A stretch of 64,000 bases of DNA, from NCBI RefSeq assembly GCF_001632745.1, contig NZ_LQRT01000002.1:434001-498000 (forward strand), written 5' to 3'. Below the pieces are notes generated by a model. The model ran no database searches, was not told the origin of the DNA, and saw only the letters and a program-made list of their open reading frames with translations. Origin of the DNA: Aquimarina aggregata. GTDB taxonomy: Bacteria > Bacteroidota > Bacteroidia > Flavobacteriales > Flavobacteriaceae. Position numbers and translations under genes: made by a program. Shown piece by piece: positions 1 through 7,975 of this stretch. Within the stretch, counting starts at the first letter, position 1. Each line of letters opens with the position of its first letter.

Positions 1-416
1 GCATGTTTAGGCGGTTCTTCTAATGTTTTTAAAAAAGCATTAAAAGCTGCTTGTGATAGCATATGCACCTCATCAATAATATATACTTTATATTTTCCTA
101 CCTGAGGAGGAATACGTACCTGATCAATTAGACTTCTTATATCATCAACAGAATTGTTAGACGCAGCATCCAATTCAAAAATATTAAAAGCAAAATCCTC
201 ATCAGGATCTTCGTTTCCATCTTGATTAATGGTTTTTGCCAATATTCTGGCACAAGATGTTTTTCCAACTCCACGTGGTCCAGTAAAAAGAAGCGCCTGT
301 GCTAGGTGATTATTTTCAATAGCATTCAGCAATGTATTTGTAATAGCTTGTTGCCCCACAACATCTTTAAATGTTTGAGGTCTGTATTTACGTGCTGATA
401 CTATGAAATGCTCCAT
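1..416 (-). CDS. dnaX: DNA polymerase III subunit gamma/tau, N-terminal part
   Basis: Clamp-loader ATPase subunit of DNA polymerase III; the gene runs off the left edge, leaving the first 138 codons. The reading begins MEHFIVSARKYRPQTFKDVV, the classic DnaX start, with the Walker A motif GPRGVGKT at residues 46-53 and the Walker B DEVH at 115-118, followed by the FLKTLEEPP stretch. The segment between Walker A and ELDAASN (residues about 61-80), where the E. coli protein carries its four zinc-binding cysteines, has no cysteine here. It is transcribed away from the RNase P RNA gene. The ATG at 416 is the natural start; no upstream in-frame alternative is needed. Confidence 0.96.
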   Translation of the reverse strand, partial: MEHFIVSARKYRPQTFKDVVGQQAITNTLLNAIENNHLAQALLFTGPRGVGKTSCARILAKTINQDGNEDPDEDFAFNIFELDAASNNSVDDIRSLIDQVRIPPQVGKYKVYIIDEVHMLSQAAFNAFLKTLEEPPKH

Positions 417-518
417 TACTGCAAAGTTAAAAATTGCAGAGAAATAATAAATTATAGTATTCGCTTTTTATATTTAGTTATTAACAGCAAAAAAATAGTT
501 CTAAATTTAGAATTGTAA

Positions 519-526
519 TACTTTTG
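519..526 (+). promoter_or_regulatory. -7 promoter element of rnpB (TACTTTTG)
   Basis: Exact match to the Bacteroidota -7 consensus TAnnTTTG, ending five bases before the predicted 5' end of RNase P RNA at 532. Because this RNA has a defined 5' end, the spacing calibrates the other TAnnTTTG sites in the window. No convincing -33 TTTG partner is visible. Confidence 0.7.
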
Positions 527-531
527 CAAAA

Positions 532-840
532 AGCAGATCACCTTATCGCTTTATGTAAAATATAAAGAGGAAAGTCCGGACACCATAGCGTAGCATAGCG
601 GGTAACTCCCGTCATCTTGATTACTCGAGATAGGACAAGTGCAGCAGAAAGTATGTACAGGTAATGCTGTAGTGAAACCAGGTAAACTCTATGCGGTGCA
701 ACGTCATGTAAACCAGCTTTAAGGGTTGCGCGCCCAACGTTGGAGGGTAGACGGTTTGAGCTAATAAGTAATTGTTAGTCTAGATAAATGATAAGGATAT
801 TCGTTTCGACGAGGAAACAGAATCCGGCTTATGATCTGCT
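532..840 (+). ncRNA. rnpB: RNase P RNA (catalytic subunit of RNase P)
   Basis: The RNA subunit that removes 5' leaders from precursor tRNAs. The universally conserved 5' core GAGGAAAGTCCGGACACC lies near 577-594, with GGTAAACTC in the middle, GGGTAG..GGTTTGAGC further on, and the conserved 3' core ACAGAATCCGGCTTAT at about 818-833. The ends are set by a perfect 9-bp P1 helix, AGCAGATCA (532-540) pairing with TGATCTGCT (832-840). A T-run follows at 841-846. Class A architecture is inferred from these cores; I did not fold the whole RNA. Confidence 0.97.
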
Positions 841-1142
841 TTTTTTATTTAGATTTTGGGATGTTGTTTGATGCGGTTTTTCATAAACTAATCATTATGA
901 AAATGAAAATTGCTTTTATCTTTTATGTGTTTTTAATCTTTATTGTTTATTCTCAAAATACTATTCTAAAACAAAGTGCTTTTTTACAACTACTTTAACA
1001 AAATGCTATACTATTTTTCTTGTACCTTGTCCCAAAAGAAAATGTAGTGAAAGAAACTCTTAAAAGTATTAATTGAGCATAAATTAAGAAATGTTTGCTA
1101 ATGAGTTTCGTCTAACTAAAAGGAAAAAATCAAAGATAATAC
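841..1142. other. intergenic stretch rnpB-bshA with possible gene remnant
   Basis: About 300 bases without a convincing gene. An ATG at 897 opens a 33-codon frame (897-998, plus strand) that starts like a signal peptide: two Lys, then a run of hydrophobic residues ending VYSQ. After its stop, another frame around 1018-1075 reads LYLVPKENVVKETLKSIN before a stop, which looks protein-like. The two pieces may be a decayed short secreted-protein gene, but neither can be matched to a family. Confidence 0.3.
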
Positions 1143-2270
1143 ATGAAAATTGCTATAGTTTGTTATCCTACTTTTGGAGGTAGTGGAGTTGTGGCCACCG
1201 AATTAGGAATTGCCCTTGCCAAATTAAACCATGAAGTTCATTTTATAACATATAAGCAACCCGTTCGGTTAGAATTATTAAACCCTAATATTCATTTTCA
1301 TGAGGTTAATGTACCTACCTATCCACTTTTTCATTATCAACCTTATGAATTAGCTTTGTCTAGTAAGTTAGTTGATACTATTAAAAAATATGAAATAGAT
1401 GTTCTTCATGTGCATTATGCAATTCCCCATGCGTATGCCGGATATATGGCAAAAAAAATGTTAGAAGAAGAAGGTATATATGTTCCTATGGTGACAACGC
1501 TACATGGTACAGATATCACTTTAGTAGGTAATCATCCATTTTATAAAACTGCGGTAACTTTTAGTATAAATAATAGTGATATAGTAACATCTGTTTCTCA
1601 GAATCTAAAAGATGATACTTTACGTTTGTTTGATATTACTAATGAAATTAAAGTAGTCCCCAATTTTATAGATTTAACACATCAAAAAACAAGCTTTACA
1701 GATTGTCAAAGAGATGTAATGGCTTTACCAGAAGAAAGAATCGTAACCCATATAAGTAACTTTAGAGCAGTAAAGCGTATTACAGATATTGTAGATGTAT
1801 TTTATAATATACAAAAAGAGATGCCTGCTAAGTTGCTAATGGTAGGAGATGGTCCTGAGCGCAAACCTGCAGAGCAAAAATGCAAAGAATTAGGGATTAA
1901 AGACAAAGTGATCTTTTTAGGTAATAGTAATGAAATAGATAAAATATTATGTTTTTCTGATTTGTTTTTATTACCGTCAGAAAGAGAGAGTTTCGGGTTA
2001 GCGGCTCTAGAAGCTATGGTAAATAAAGTACCTGTAATATCAAGTAATGCTGGTGGAATTCCTGAGGTTAATAATCATGGGGTTTCGGGGTATTTAAGTA
2101 ATGTTGGAGATATACAGGACATGTCTAAAAATGCAATAAAAATCCTAAAAGATGATGTAGTATTGGAACAATTTAAACAAAGAGCGTATGCAGAAGCGCA
2201 AAAGTTTGATGTAAATGAAATCGTTCCTAAATATATTGCATTATACGAAAGCGCATTAGCAATATCTTAG
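1143..2270 (+). CDS. bshA: N-acetyl-alpha-D-glucosaminyl L-malate synthase BshA
   Basis: Retaining GT4 glycosyltransferase for the first step of bacillithiol synthesis: UDP-GlcNAc plus L-malate gives GlcNAc-malate and UDP, in the cytoplasm. The 375-residue length is typical. The N-terminal GT-B loop CYPTFGGSGVVATELG (residues 7-22), HVHYAIPHA (about 89-97), TTLHGTDITLVG (about 118-129) and the C-terminal nucleotide-sugar motif PSERESFGLAALEA (about 280-293) are all BshA hallmarks. It stands alone; the other bacillithiol genes bshB and bshC are not in the window. Its last codons form a long inverted repeat (see the hairpin at 2217-2280). Confidence 0.95.
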   Translation: MKIAIVCYPTFGGSGVVATELGIALAKLNHEVHFITYKQPVRLELLNPNIHFHEVNVPTYPLFHYQPYELALSSKLVDTIKKYEIDVLHVHYAIPHAYAGYMAKKMLEEEGIYVPMVTTLHGTDITLVGNHPFYKTAVTFSINNSDIVTSVSQNLKDDTLRLFDITNEIKVVPNFIDLTHQKTSFTDCQRDVMALPEERIVTHISNFRAVKRITDIVDVFYNIQKEMPAKLLMVGDGPERKPAEQKCKELGIKDKVIFLGNSNEIDKILCFSDLFLLPSERESFGLAALEAMVNKVPVISSNAGGIPEVNNHGVSGYLSNVGDIQDMSKNAIKILKDDVVLEQFKQRAYAEAQKFDVNEIVPKYIALYESALAIS

Positions 2271-2280
2271 GAACGATTTC
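2217..2280 (+). terminator. long hairpin overlapping the bshA 3' end
   Basis: GAAATCGTTCCTAA (2217-2230) and TTAGGAACGATTTC (2267-2280) form a perfect 14-bp inverted repeat. Inside it ATATTGC (2233-2239) pairs with GCAATAT (2259-2265), leaving a 19-nt loop. The bshA stop codon TAG at 2268-2270 sits in the right arm, so the last 18 or so codons are part of the structure. No T-run follows, so it may be a terminator of the low-U kind or an mRNA-stabilising 3' structure. Confidence 0.6.
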
Positions 2281-2309
2281 TAAAATATTATGTGTTTGTA
2301 TTTTGATAC

Positions 2310-2798
2310 TTAAAATTGGTAACGAATACCTAGGGCAATATCCAAATCTAAATCATCATTAAAGTCTCCAAAACCAATTTCTGGTCGTAGATCAAGAGAA
2401 AGCAGTAATGGGATATCAAAATTATATTCTATACCAATATCTCCGGCAATGAAAAAGAAACTGTCACTACTATCATCTCCAGGAAAATCATTATCATAAT
2501 CTACTATTCCAACTCCACCACCAGGACCAACGTACCAGTTAAATCCTTTATCTAGATTAAAAACCCAATGGTAAAGTCCTGTAAATTTTATAGCATTTGC
2601 AAAATCAAAATCTCTCCATCCCAAATCAAACTCTAATCTATTATTTCCACTTAGTCCTCTTTGATAGGAAACTTCAGCTCCAAATCCATCATTATCTCCA
2701 AGTCTAAGTCCTAGGGCATTTTTTGATATTTCTTGAGACTGGATTGTTGGTATTGCACCTAATAAAAAAGCCGCAATAATTAAAAAACGTTTCGTCAT
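2310..2798 (-). CDS. small outer-membrane beta-barrel protein
   Basis: A 162-residue exported protein of unknown function. The ATG at 2798 gives MTKRFLIIAAFLLGAIPTIQ followed by SQ, a normal signal peptide; an upstream in-frame codon at 2840 would bury it behind 14 charged residues, so I reject that start. The mature part alternates hydrophobic and polar residues with many Gly/Asp turns and ends IALGIRYQF, the aromatic C-terminal residue typical of barrel strands recognised by BamA. It is convergent with bshA. TATATTCG (minus strand, 2826-2833) resembles a -7 element. No specific family recognised. Confidence 0.8.
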   Translation of the reverse strand: MTKRFLIIAAFLLGAIPTIQSQEISKNALGLRLGDNDGFGAEVSYQRGLSGNNRLEFDLGWRDFDFANAIKFTGLYHWVFNLDKGFNWYVGPGGGVGIVDYDNDFPGDDSSDSFFFIAGDIGIEYNFDIPLLLSLDLRPEIGFGDFNDDLDLDIALGIRYQF

Positions 2799-2892
2799 TG
2801 TAAATAGGTTTTTATATTCAGTTTTCGAATATAACGTCACAATTCTTCTATTCTGTAAGTAGTAATCTTAAACTTTTGTTAATTTCGATTAA

Positions 2893-3705
2893 CTACTTCC
2901 CTTGAAGTTCCATATCTGTGCTTTCAAAAATTTTGTCAGCAGACCCCGCTATAAACCCAGTAAATAGTTCTCCGTTAAGCTGTTTATGACGAAAAGCAAA
3001 CTCATAATAACAAGAGGTTATTTCTTGAATTCCTTCGTTAAATTCTACCTTAATAACATCAGCTAAAATACTAGATTGCTCTAAGAATACTGTGGCATCT
3101 CCTTTTATTTCTCCTCCAGAAGAATTCATTTTAAAACCATTTTCTTTCAGAAAATCATTAACTTCAATAAGAGTATTAAAAGTCTCTAGTTTATTTACAT
3201 CTACAGTAAAATGATTCGAACAAAATCCATTAACATACATCCATGCAGCATATTCTGATTCTTGTAATAACTTCTTATATGTAGAAAAAGAAAGCTGAGA
3301 CCACACTTTGCCTTTTAAAATAAGATCTTCTTGTAAGAATATATCTTTATCTACTGTATCTAAAATAGTTTGAACTGTATTTTGTAACTCATCAGAGAAT
3401 TCTTCCAGCAGTAATTGACTTATAAAAATCTTAGGAGCATTAGTATCTGTTGTATGTTCAAAATGTTGTGCATACAGTTTTTTAGCTTCAAAGTAATATT
3501 CACCTTTAGATACATAGCCCATAGCAATAAAAGGTTTGGCTAAAACATCTATTGATACTCTTGGGTCATTAAATGTACGAATAGCAATATGATCATTAAC
3601 AATAGTATTACCCTTTGCTTCAAATAATGATTTTACTTTTTTAGCAGATGGAGTTTTTGAAGTGTATTGTTTCCATAATTCTTCAAAAAAAATAGTAGAA
3701 TTCAT
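2893..3705 (-). CDS. DUF1338 (HglS-like) 2-oxoadipate dioxygenase/decarboxylase family protein
   Basis: Predicted Fe(II) enzyme of the DUF1338/VOC family; the characterised member HglS of Pseudomonas putida turns 2-oxoadipate into D-2-hydroxyglutarate in lysine breakdown. Family features are the early VNDHIAIRTFND segment (first metal His), GFCSNHFTVDVN (second His) and a Glu-rich SCYYEFAFR near the end. At 270 residues it is the short form; HglS itself is longer. The ATG at 3705 is chosen over a longer frame because DUF1338 begins just after it and a TAATTTTG promoter lies 24 bases upstream. It diverges from an Lrp regulator followed by a D-2-hydroxyglutarate dehydrogenase, which fits the HglS product. 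The exact substrate is inference. Confidence 0.85.
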   Translation of the reverse strand: MNSTIFFEELWKQYTSKTPSAKKVKSLFEAKGNTIVNDHIAIRTFNDPRVSIDVLAKPFIAMGYVSKGEYYFEAKKLYAQHFEHTTDTNAPKIFISQLLLEEFSDELQNTVQTILDTVDKDIFLQEDLILKGKVWSQLSFSTYKKLLQESEYAAWMYVNGFCSNHFTVDVNKLETFNTLIEVNDFLKENGFKMNSSGGEIKGDATVFLEQSSILADVIKVEFNEGIQEITSCYYEFAFRHKQLNGELFTGFIAGSADKIFESTDMELQGK

Positions 3706-3728
3706 TTTAGTTGTGTTTTTATTTAAAA

Positions 3729-3736
3729 CAAAATTA
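3729..3736 (-). promoter_or_regulatory. -7 promoter element of the DUF1338 gene (TAATTTTG)
   Basis: Exact TAnnTTTG on the minus strand, 24 bases upstream of the ATG at 3705. It supports the short start and lies in the divergent region where the Lrp protein would be expected to bind. Confidence 0.5.
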
Positions 3737-3866
3737 TTAGTTTTGACTATAATTACTAAAATTAAATTGTTATTTAATTTATAAACACCCAAATTAATGT
3801 CAATTTAGTTTTATTTTTAGTTAAAAAAATAAATATTAGGATTGATACACAAAATTCTCAATACTT

Positions 3867-4352
3867 ATGGATCACTTTGATTATATAGACCAACAGATAT
3901 TATTACAAATACGCAAAGATGCAAGAAAACCGTTTTCACAAATTGCAGAAGAACTTAAAATTTCTAATTCTTTAGTACATCAAAGAATTAAAAAACTGAG
4001 GCAACGTGGAGTTATTGAGCAAGCTGAATTTGTAGTTAATGAAAAGAAAATTGGTTTTAGAACCAAATCTTATGTTGGTATTCGTCTTAGAGAAGCTAGA
4101 TATGCAGAACAAGTTGTTCAAGGGTTAAATGAAATTCCTGAAATTTTAGAATGTAATTATGTATCGGGTAATTATGCAATTTTCATCCTTATTTTTGCAT
4201 ATGACAATCAACATTTACGAGAGATTTTATATGAGCAGGTTCATCAAATTGACGGTGTGGCAGGAACTGATAGTTTTATATGTTTTGATACTAATTTTAA
4301 AAGACCAGTGTCATTAGATACTATGTTAAAGAAAGAGAAATATGATAGATAG
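3867..4352 (+). CDS. Lrp/AsnC family transcriptional regulator
   Basis: Amino-acid-responsive regulator, 161 residues. The N-terminal winged helix-turn-helix spans about residues 4-63 (LDxxIL-type start, then ISNSLVHQRIKKLRQRGVI as recognition helix and wing) and the C-terminal RAM ligand-binding domain about 70-150. The following dehydrogenase gene begins inside its last codons (11-nt overlap), implying coupled translation. Its divergent placement from the DUF1338 gene suggests it controls both sides, with a lysine-pathway amino acid or its oxo-acid as the likely effector; that effector is inferred, not seen. Confidence 0.93.
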   Translation: MDHFDYIDQQILLQIRKDARKPFSQIAEELKISNSLVHQRIKKLRQRGVIEQAEFVVNEKKIGFRTKSYVGIRLREARYAEQVVQGLNEIPEILECNYVSGNYAIFILIFAYDNQHLREILYEQVHQIDGVAGTDSFICFDTNFKRPVSLDTMLKKEKYDR

Positions 4353-7272
4353 CAATGCACTTAAGTCATTGAGTGATGATTTAGTAGGCGAAATTAAATT
4401 TGACAATTTATCGAAGGCATTGTACGCTACCGATGCGTCTGTTTATCGTAGAACACCCATGGCGGTGGCATTTCCTAGATCTACTAACGATATAAAAACT
4501 TTAATTGCCTTTGCCAACCAAAACAAAATAGGATTGATACCCAGAACTGCTGGGACTTCATTAGCAGGTCAATGTGTTGGAGATGGTATAGTGGTTGATG
4601 TTTCTAAGCATTTCACTAATATATTAGCTATAGATTCAGAGAAAAAAACTGTAACCGTAGAGCCTGGAGTAATACGTGATGACCTTAATAGGGCTTTAAA
4701 AGTCCACGGATTGTTTTTTGGACCAAATACTTCTACTTCTAATCGTTGCATGATAGGAGGAATGGTGGGTAATAATAGTAGTGGTACTACTTCTATTCAA
4801 TATGGTGTAACTCGGGATAAGGTATTAGAAATGCACACTATATTGTCTGATGGTAATGATGTTGTTTTTTCTGAAATAACCAAAAAAGAATTTGAACAAA
4901 AAACCAAATTAGAAACTTTAGAGGGAAAAATTTACGATAAACTATATGCAGAACTATCTACAAAAGAAGTACAAGAACAAATAAAGGCCAATTTTCCCAA
5001 ACCAGAGATTCATCGTCGAAATACGGGGTATGCAATAGATGAGCTTATTAATTCTGAAGTTTTTTCTGAAGAAAATACAAAGTTTAATATGTGTAAACTT
5101 CTATCGGGAAGTGAAGGTACATTGGCTTTTACAACCAAAATTACGTTACAACTAGATGAATTGCCTCCTGAACGAACTCTAATGATAGCTGCTCATTTTA
5201 ATAGTATTAACGATTGTCTGAAAACAGTTGAACCAGTCATGCAACATGAGTTATTTACTTGTGAAATGATGGATAAAACTATTCTTGATTGCACTAAGAA
5301 TAATATTGAACAGCTAAAAAATAGATTTTTTATTGTTGATGATCCAGAAGCCATTTTAATGTTAGAATTAAAGGCAAATGATGAACATAACTTAGAGCAT
5401 AAAAAAAATGCACTGTTAGATACATTAAAAGATTCAGGATTAAGCTATGCCAACGCTATTTTGAGAGGATCAGAAATTAACAAGGCACTAGAGCTACGTA
5501 AAGCTGGGTTAGGGCTTTTAGGAAATATTGTTGGCGATAAAAAGGCTGTCGCTTGTATAGAGGATACTGCGGTTGCAATACCAGATTTAGCAAATTACAT
5601 TTCAGAATTTACCGATGTAATGAAAAAGCATGATCAAGAAGCCGTTTATTATGCGCATGCAGGAGCAGGCGAATTACATTTACGACCAATCTTAGATTTG
5701 AAAAAAAGCGAAGACGTGGTTTTGTTCAAGAAGATAACCGATGATGTAGCTACTTTAGTTAAAAAGTATGATGGCTCTATGAGTGGTGAACATGGGGATG
5801 GTATTGTAAGAGCTGGATACATTCCGTTTATGATTGGGGATAAGAATTATAAGATCATCGAAACAATAAAGAAAGTTTTTGATCCCAATTATATATTTAA
5901 TCCAGGTAAGATTGTAGATGCCTATGCTATGGATCAAAAACTTAGATATGATATTGATAGAGAAGAACCGGAGATTAATACAATTCTAGATTTCACAGAC
6001 TCGTTAGGGATTTTACGGGCTGCAGAAAAATGTAATGGCAGTGGTGATTGTCGCAAATCTGTGGAAGCTGGAGGAACAATGTGTCCAAGTTATAGAGCAA
6101 CAAAAAACGAAAAAGATACAACCAGAGGAAGAGCAAACGCATTACGCGAATTTTTAACCAATGGAAATGAAACCAATAAATTTAATAGTAAAGAGCTCAA
6201 AGAAGTATTTGATTTATGCCTAAGTTGTAAAGGTTGTTCTAGTGAATGCCCATCAAATGTTGATATTGCAACGCTCAAAGCAGAATTTGAATATCAGTAC
6301 CAAAAAGAAAATGGTATTTCTCTACGAACTAAGCTCTTTGCGTACAATAATAAATTAAATCATTTGGGGAGATTAACTCCAGGGTTGACTAATTTTATTT
6401 TTAAAAACAAAGTAACTTCGGGCGTTATAAAATCATCTTTAGGTATTGCTAAAGAACGTGATTTACCATTGCTTAGTAAACAATCACTTCGCTTTTGGTG
6501 TAAAACTAATCTTAAAAAAATAACACCTAAAAACCCTATCAAAAAGGTTTATTTTTTTATTGATGAGTTTACCAATCATCTTGATGCTTCAATAGGTATT
6601 GATGCAATAGAACTACTAACCAAACTAAATTATGAAGTGAAGCTCATTAATCATGATGAAAGTGGTCGAGCTTTTATTTCTAAAGGACTATTAAGTCAAG
6701 CTAAAAAAATTGCAAACAAAAATATAAAAGCGTTTAATGGTCTTTTATCCAAGGAAACACCATTGATCGGTCTTGAACCTTCTGCAATTTTGACATTAAG
6801 AGACGAGTATCCTAGGTTAGCGGATAATGTAGAGTTTGCCAAAGAGTTAAGTGATCATACATTTTTAATTGACGAATTTTTGAATACAGAAATTGCAAAT
6901 AGAAATATAAATGCAGATCAATTTATAGAAGATACTATACGAATAAAATTACATGGGCATTGTCACCAAAAAGCACTATCAAATATTCAAACAACATTTG
7001 CATATCTAAATCTTCCAAAGAATTTTACAGTTACTATTATTCCATCGGGATGTTGTGGTATGGCAGGTTCTTTTGGATACGAAAAAGAACATTATGACAT
7101 AAGTATGCAAATAGGGGAGCAGACCTTATTTCCGACAATTCGAAAAACGGCAAAGGATATTGTTATTGCAGCAGTGGGTACAAGTTGTAGACATCAAATA
7201 AAAGACGGTACAAAAAGAGAGGCATTACATCCTGTTAGTATTTTAAGAAAAGCTTTAAAAGAGCAGTCTTAA
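4342..7272 (+). CDS. FAD/Fe-S D-2-hydroxyglutarate dehydrogenase (YdiJ type)
   Basis: A 976-residue fusion of an FAD-linked oxidase with an iron-sulfur and CCG-domain module, the architecture of E. coli YdiJ (about 1,018 residues), which oxidises D-2-hydroxyglutarate to 2-oxoglutarate. The FAD-binding domain (about 35-270) carries PRTAGTSLAGQCVGDG and GGMVGNNSSGTTSIQYG; the oxidase C-domain (about 270-530) has HAGAGELHLRP and GSMSGEHGDGIVR. Fe-S cysteines appear in CNGSGDCRKS and CLSCKGCSSECPSNVD (about 565-645). The C-terminal part has HGHCHQKAL and PSGCCGMAGSFGYEKEHYD, typical CCG ligands. It starts within the Lrp gene. Next to an HglS-like gene it would consume that enzyme's product. D-lactate dehydrogenase is the main alternative. 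Confidence 0.88.
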   Translation: MIDSNALKSLSDDLVGEIKFDNLSKALYATDASVYRRTPMAVAFPRSTNDIKTLIAFANQNKIGLIPRTAGTSLAGQCVGDGIVVDVSKHFTNILAIDSEKKTVTVEPGVIRDDLNRALKVHGLFFGPNTSTSNRCMIGGMVGNNSSGTTSIQYGVTRDKVLEMHTILSDGNDVVFSEITKKEFEQKTKLETLEGKIYDKLYAELSTKEVQEQIKANFPKPEIHRRNTGYAIDELINSEVFSEENTKFNMCKLLSGSEGTLAFTTKITLQLDELPPERTLMIAAHFNSINDCLKTVEPVMQHELFTCEMMDKTILDCTKNNIEQLKNRFFIVDDPEAILMLELKANDEHNLEHKKNALLDTLKDSGLSYANAILRGSEINKALELRKAGLGLLGNIVGDKKAVACIEDTAVAIPDLANYISEFTDVMKKHDQEAVYYAHAGAGELHLRPILDLKKSEDVVLFKKITDDVATLVKKYDGSMSGEHGDGIVRAGYIPFMIGDKNYKIIETIKKVFDPNYIFNPGKIVDAYAMDQKLRYDIDREEPEINTILDFTDSLGILRAAEKCNGSGDCRKSVEAGGTMCPSYRATKNEKDTTRGRANALREFLTNGNETNKFNSKELKEVFDLCLSCKGCSSECPSNVDIATLKAEFEYQYQKENGISLRTKLFAYNNKLNHLGRLTPGLTNFIFKNKVTSGVIKSSLGIAKERDLPLLSKQSLRFWCKTNLKKITPKNPIKKVYFFIDEFTNHLDASIGIDAIELLTKLNYEVKLINHDESGRAFISKGLLSQAKKIANKNIKAFNGLLSKETPLIGLEPSAILTLRDEYPRLADNVEFAKELSDHTFLIDEFLNTEIANRNINADQFIEDTIRIKLHGHCHQKALSNIQTTFAYLNLPKNFTVTIIPSGCCGMAGSFGYEKEHYDISMQIGEQTLFPTIRKTAKDIVIAAVGTSCRHQIKDGTKREALHPVSILRKALKEQS

Positions 7273-7860
7273 TTATCCATGAATGGTTTCAGAGGTACCA
7301 TATCTTTGTATGAGTTCACCTTCAAACTGCAGTAAATCTTCCCATTGTTTATCGACATCTACATCTTTTCCGTATTTGCGGGCAAAACCAATAAATGTAG
7401 TGTAATGTCCAGCTTCACTAATCATAAGTTCATGATAAAACTTAGATAATTCGGGATCTTTTATTTTTTCAGAAAGAAGTTTGAATCGCTCACAACTTCT
7501 TGCTTCGATCATAGCAGAGAATAATAAGCGTCTCACCAAACCTTGAACACGGCTACCATCACCACCGCTTACCTTATATTTAAAAAGCTCATTTACATAG
7601 CTGTCCTTTCGTTCTCGACCCAGTGTATACCCTCTTTCTTTAATGATATTATGAACCATTTGAAAATGTTGTAATTCTTCTTGTGCCAAAACAATAAGAT
7701 CAGTTACCAAATCTGTATGCTCAGAATTCATAGTAATTATAGTAATTGCATTTGTAGCCGCTTTTTGTTCGCACCATGCATGGTCAGTTAATATTTCTTC
7801 AATATTTGATTCTGCAATTTTTGCCCAACGAGGGTCTGTTGCTAATTTTAAACCCAGCAT
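7273..7860 (-). CDS. miaE: tRNA-(ms2io6A)-hydroxylase MiaE
   Basis: Non-heme diiron monooxygenase that hydroxylates the isopentenyl group of 2-methylthio-N6-isopentenyladenosine at position 37 of tRNAs reading UNN codons. Family length (195 residues) and the ligand-bearing helices are present: DHAWCEQKAA, LAQEELQHFQMV, IEARSCERFKLL and ISEAGHYTTF, giving the expected Glu and His ligands in a four-helix ferritin-like bundle. Its stop codon directly abuts the stop of the preceding convergent gene with no base between. A TATCTTTG -7 element lies 27 bases upstream of the start. Confidence 0.94.
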   Translation of the reverse strand: MLGLKLATDPRWAKIAESNIEEILTDHAWCEQKAATNAITIITMNSEHTDLVTDLIVLAQEELQHFQMVHNIIKERGYTLGRERKDSYVNELFKYKVSGGDGSRVQGLVRRLLFSAMIEARSCERFKLLSEKIKDPELSKFYHELMISEAGHYTTFIGFARKYGKDVDVDKQWEDLLQFEGELIQRYGTSETIHG

Positions 7861-7886
7861 GTTATTAAGTTTTTTTGTATTGGTCT

Positions 7887-7894
7887 CAAAGATA
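7887..7894 (-). promoter_or_regulatory. -7 promoter element of miaE (TATCTTTG)
   Basis: Exact TAnnTTTG on the minus strand, 27 bases before the miaE ATG and just downstream of the hairpin that ends the preceding gene, so miaE has its own transcription unit. Confidence 0.6.
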
Positions 7895-7913
7895 CATATT
7901 ACGATTCAAAAGT

Positions 7914-7946
7914 AATGGGATATAACATATAGCGTTATATCCCATT
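7914..7946 (-). terminator. hairpin terminator of the phytase-like esterase gene
   Basis: AATGGGATATAAC (7914-7926) and GTTATATCCCATT (7934-7946) form a perfect 13-bp stem with a 7-nt loop, 30 bases after the stop of the minus-strand gene at 7976. On the minus strand a short ACTTTTG follows. Confidence 0.75.
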
Positions 7947-7975
7947 TTGACATGTGGTGTAAAGAAATTGTCGAA

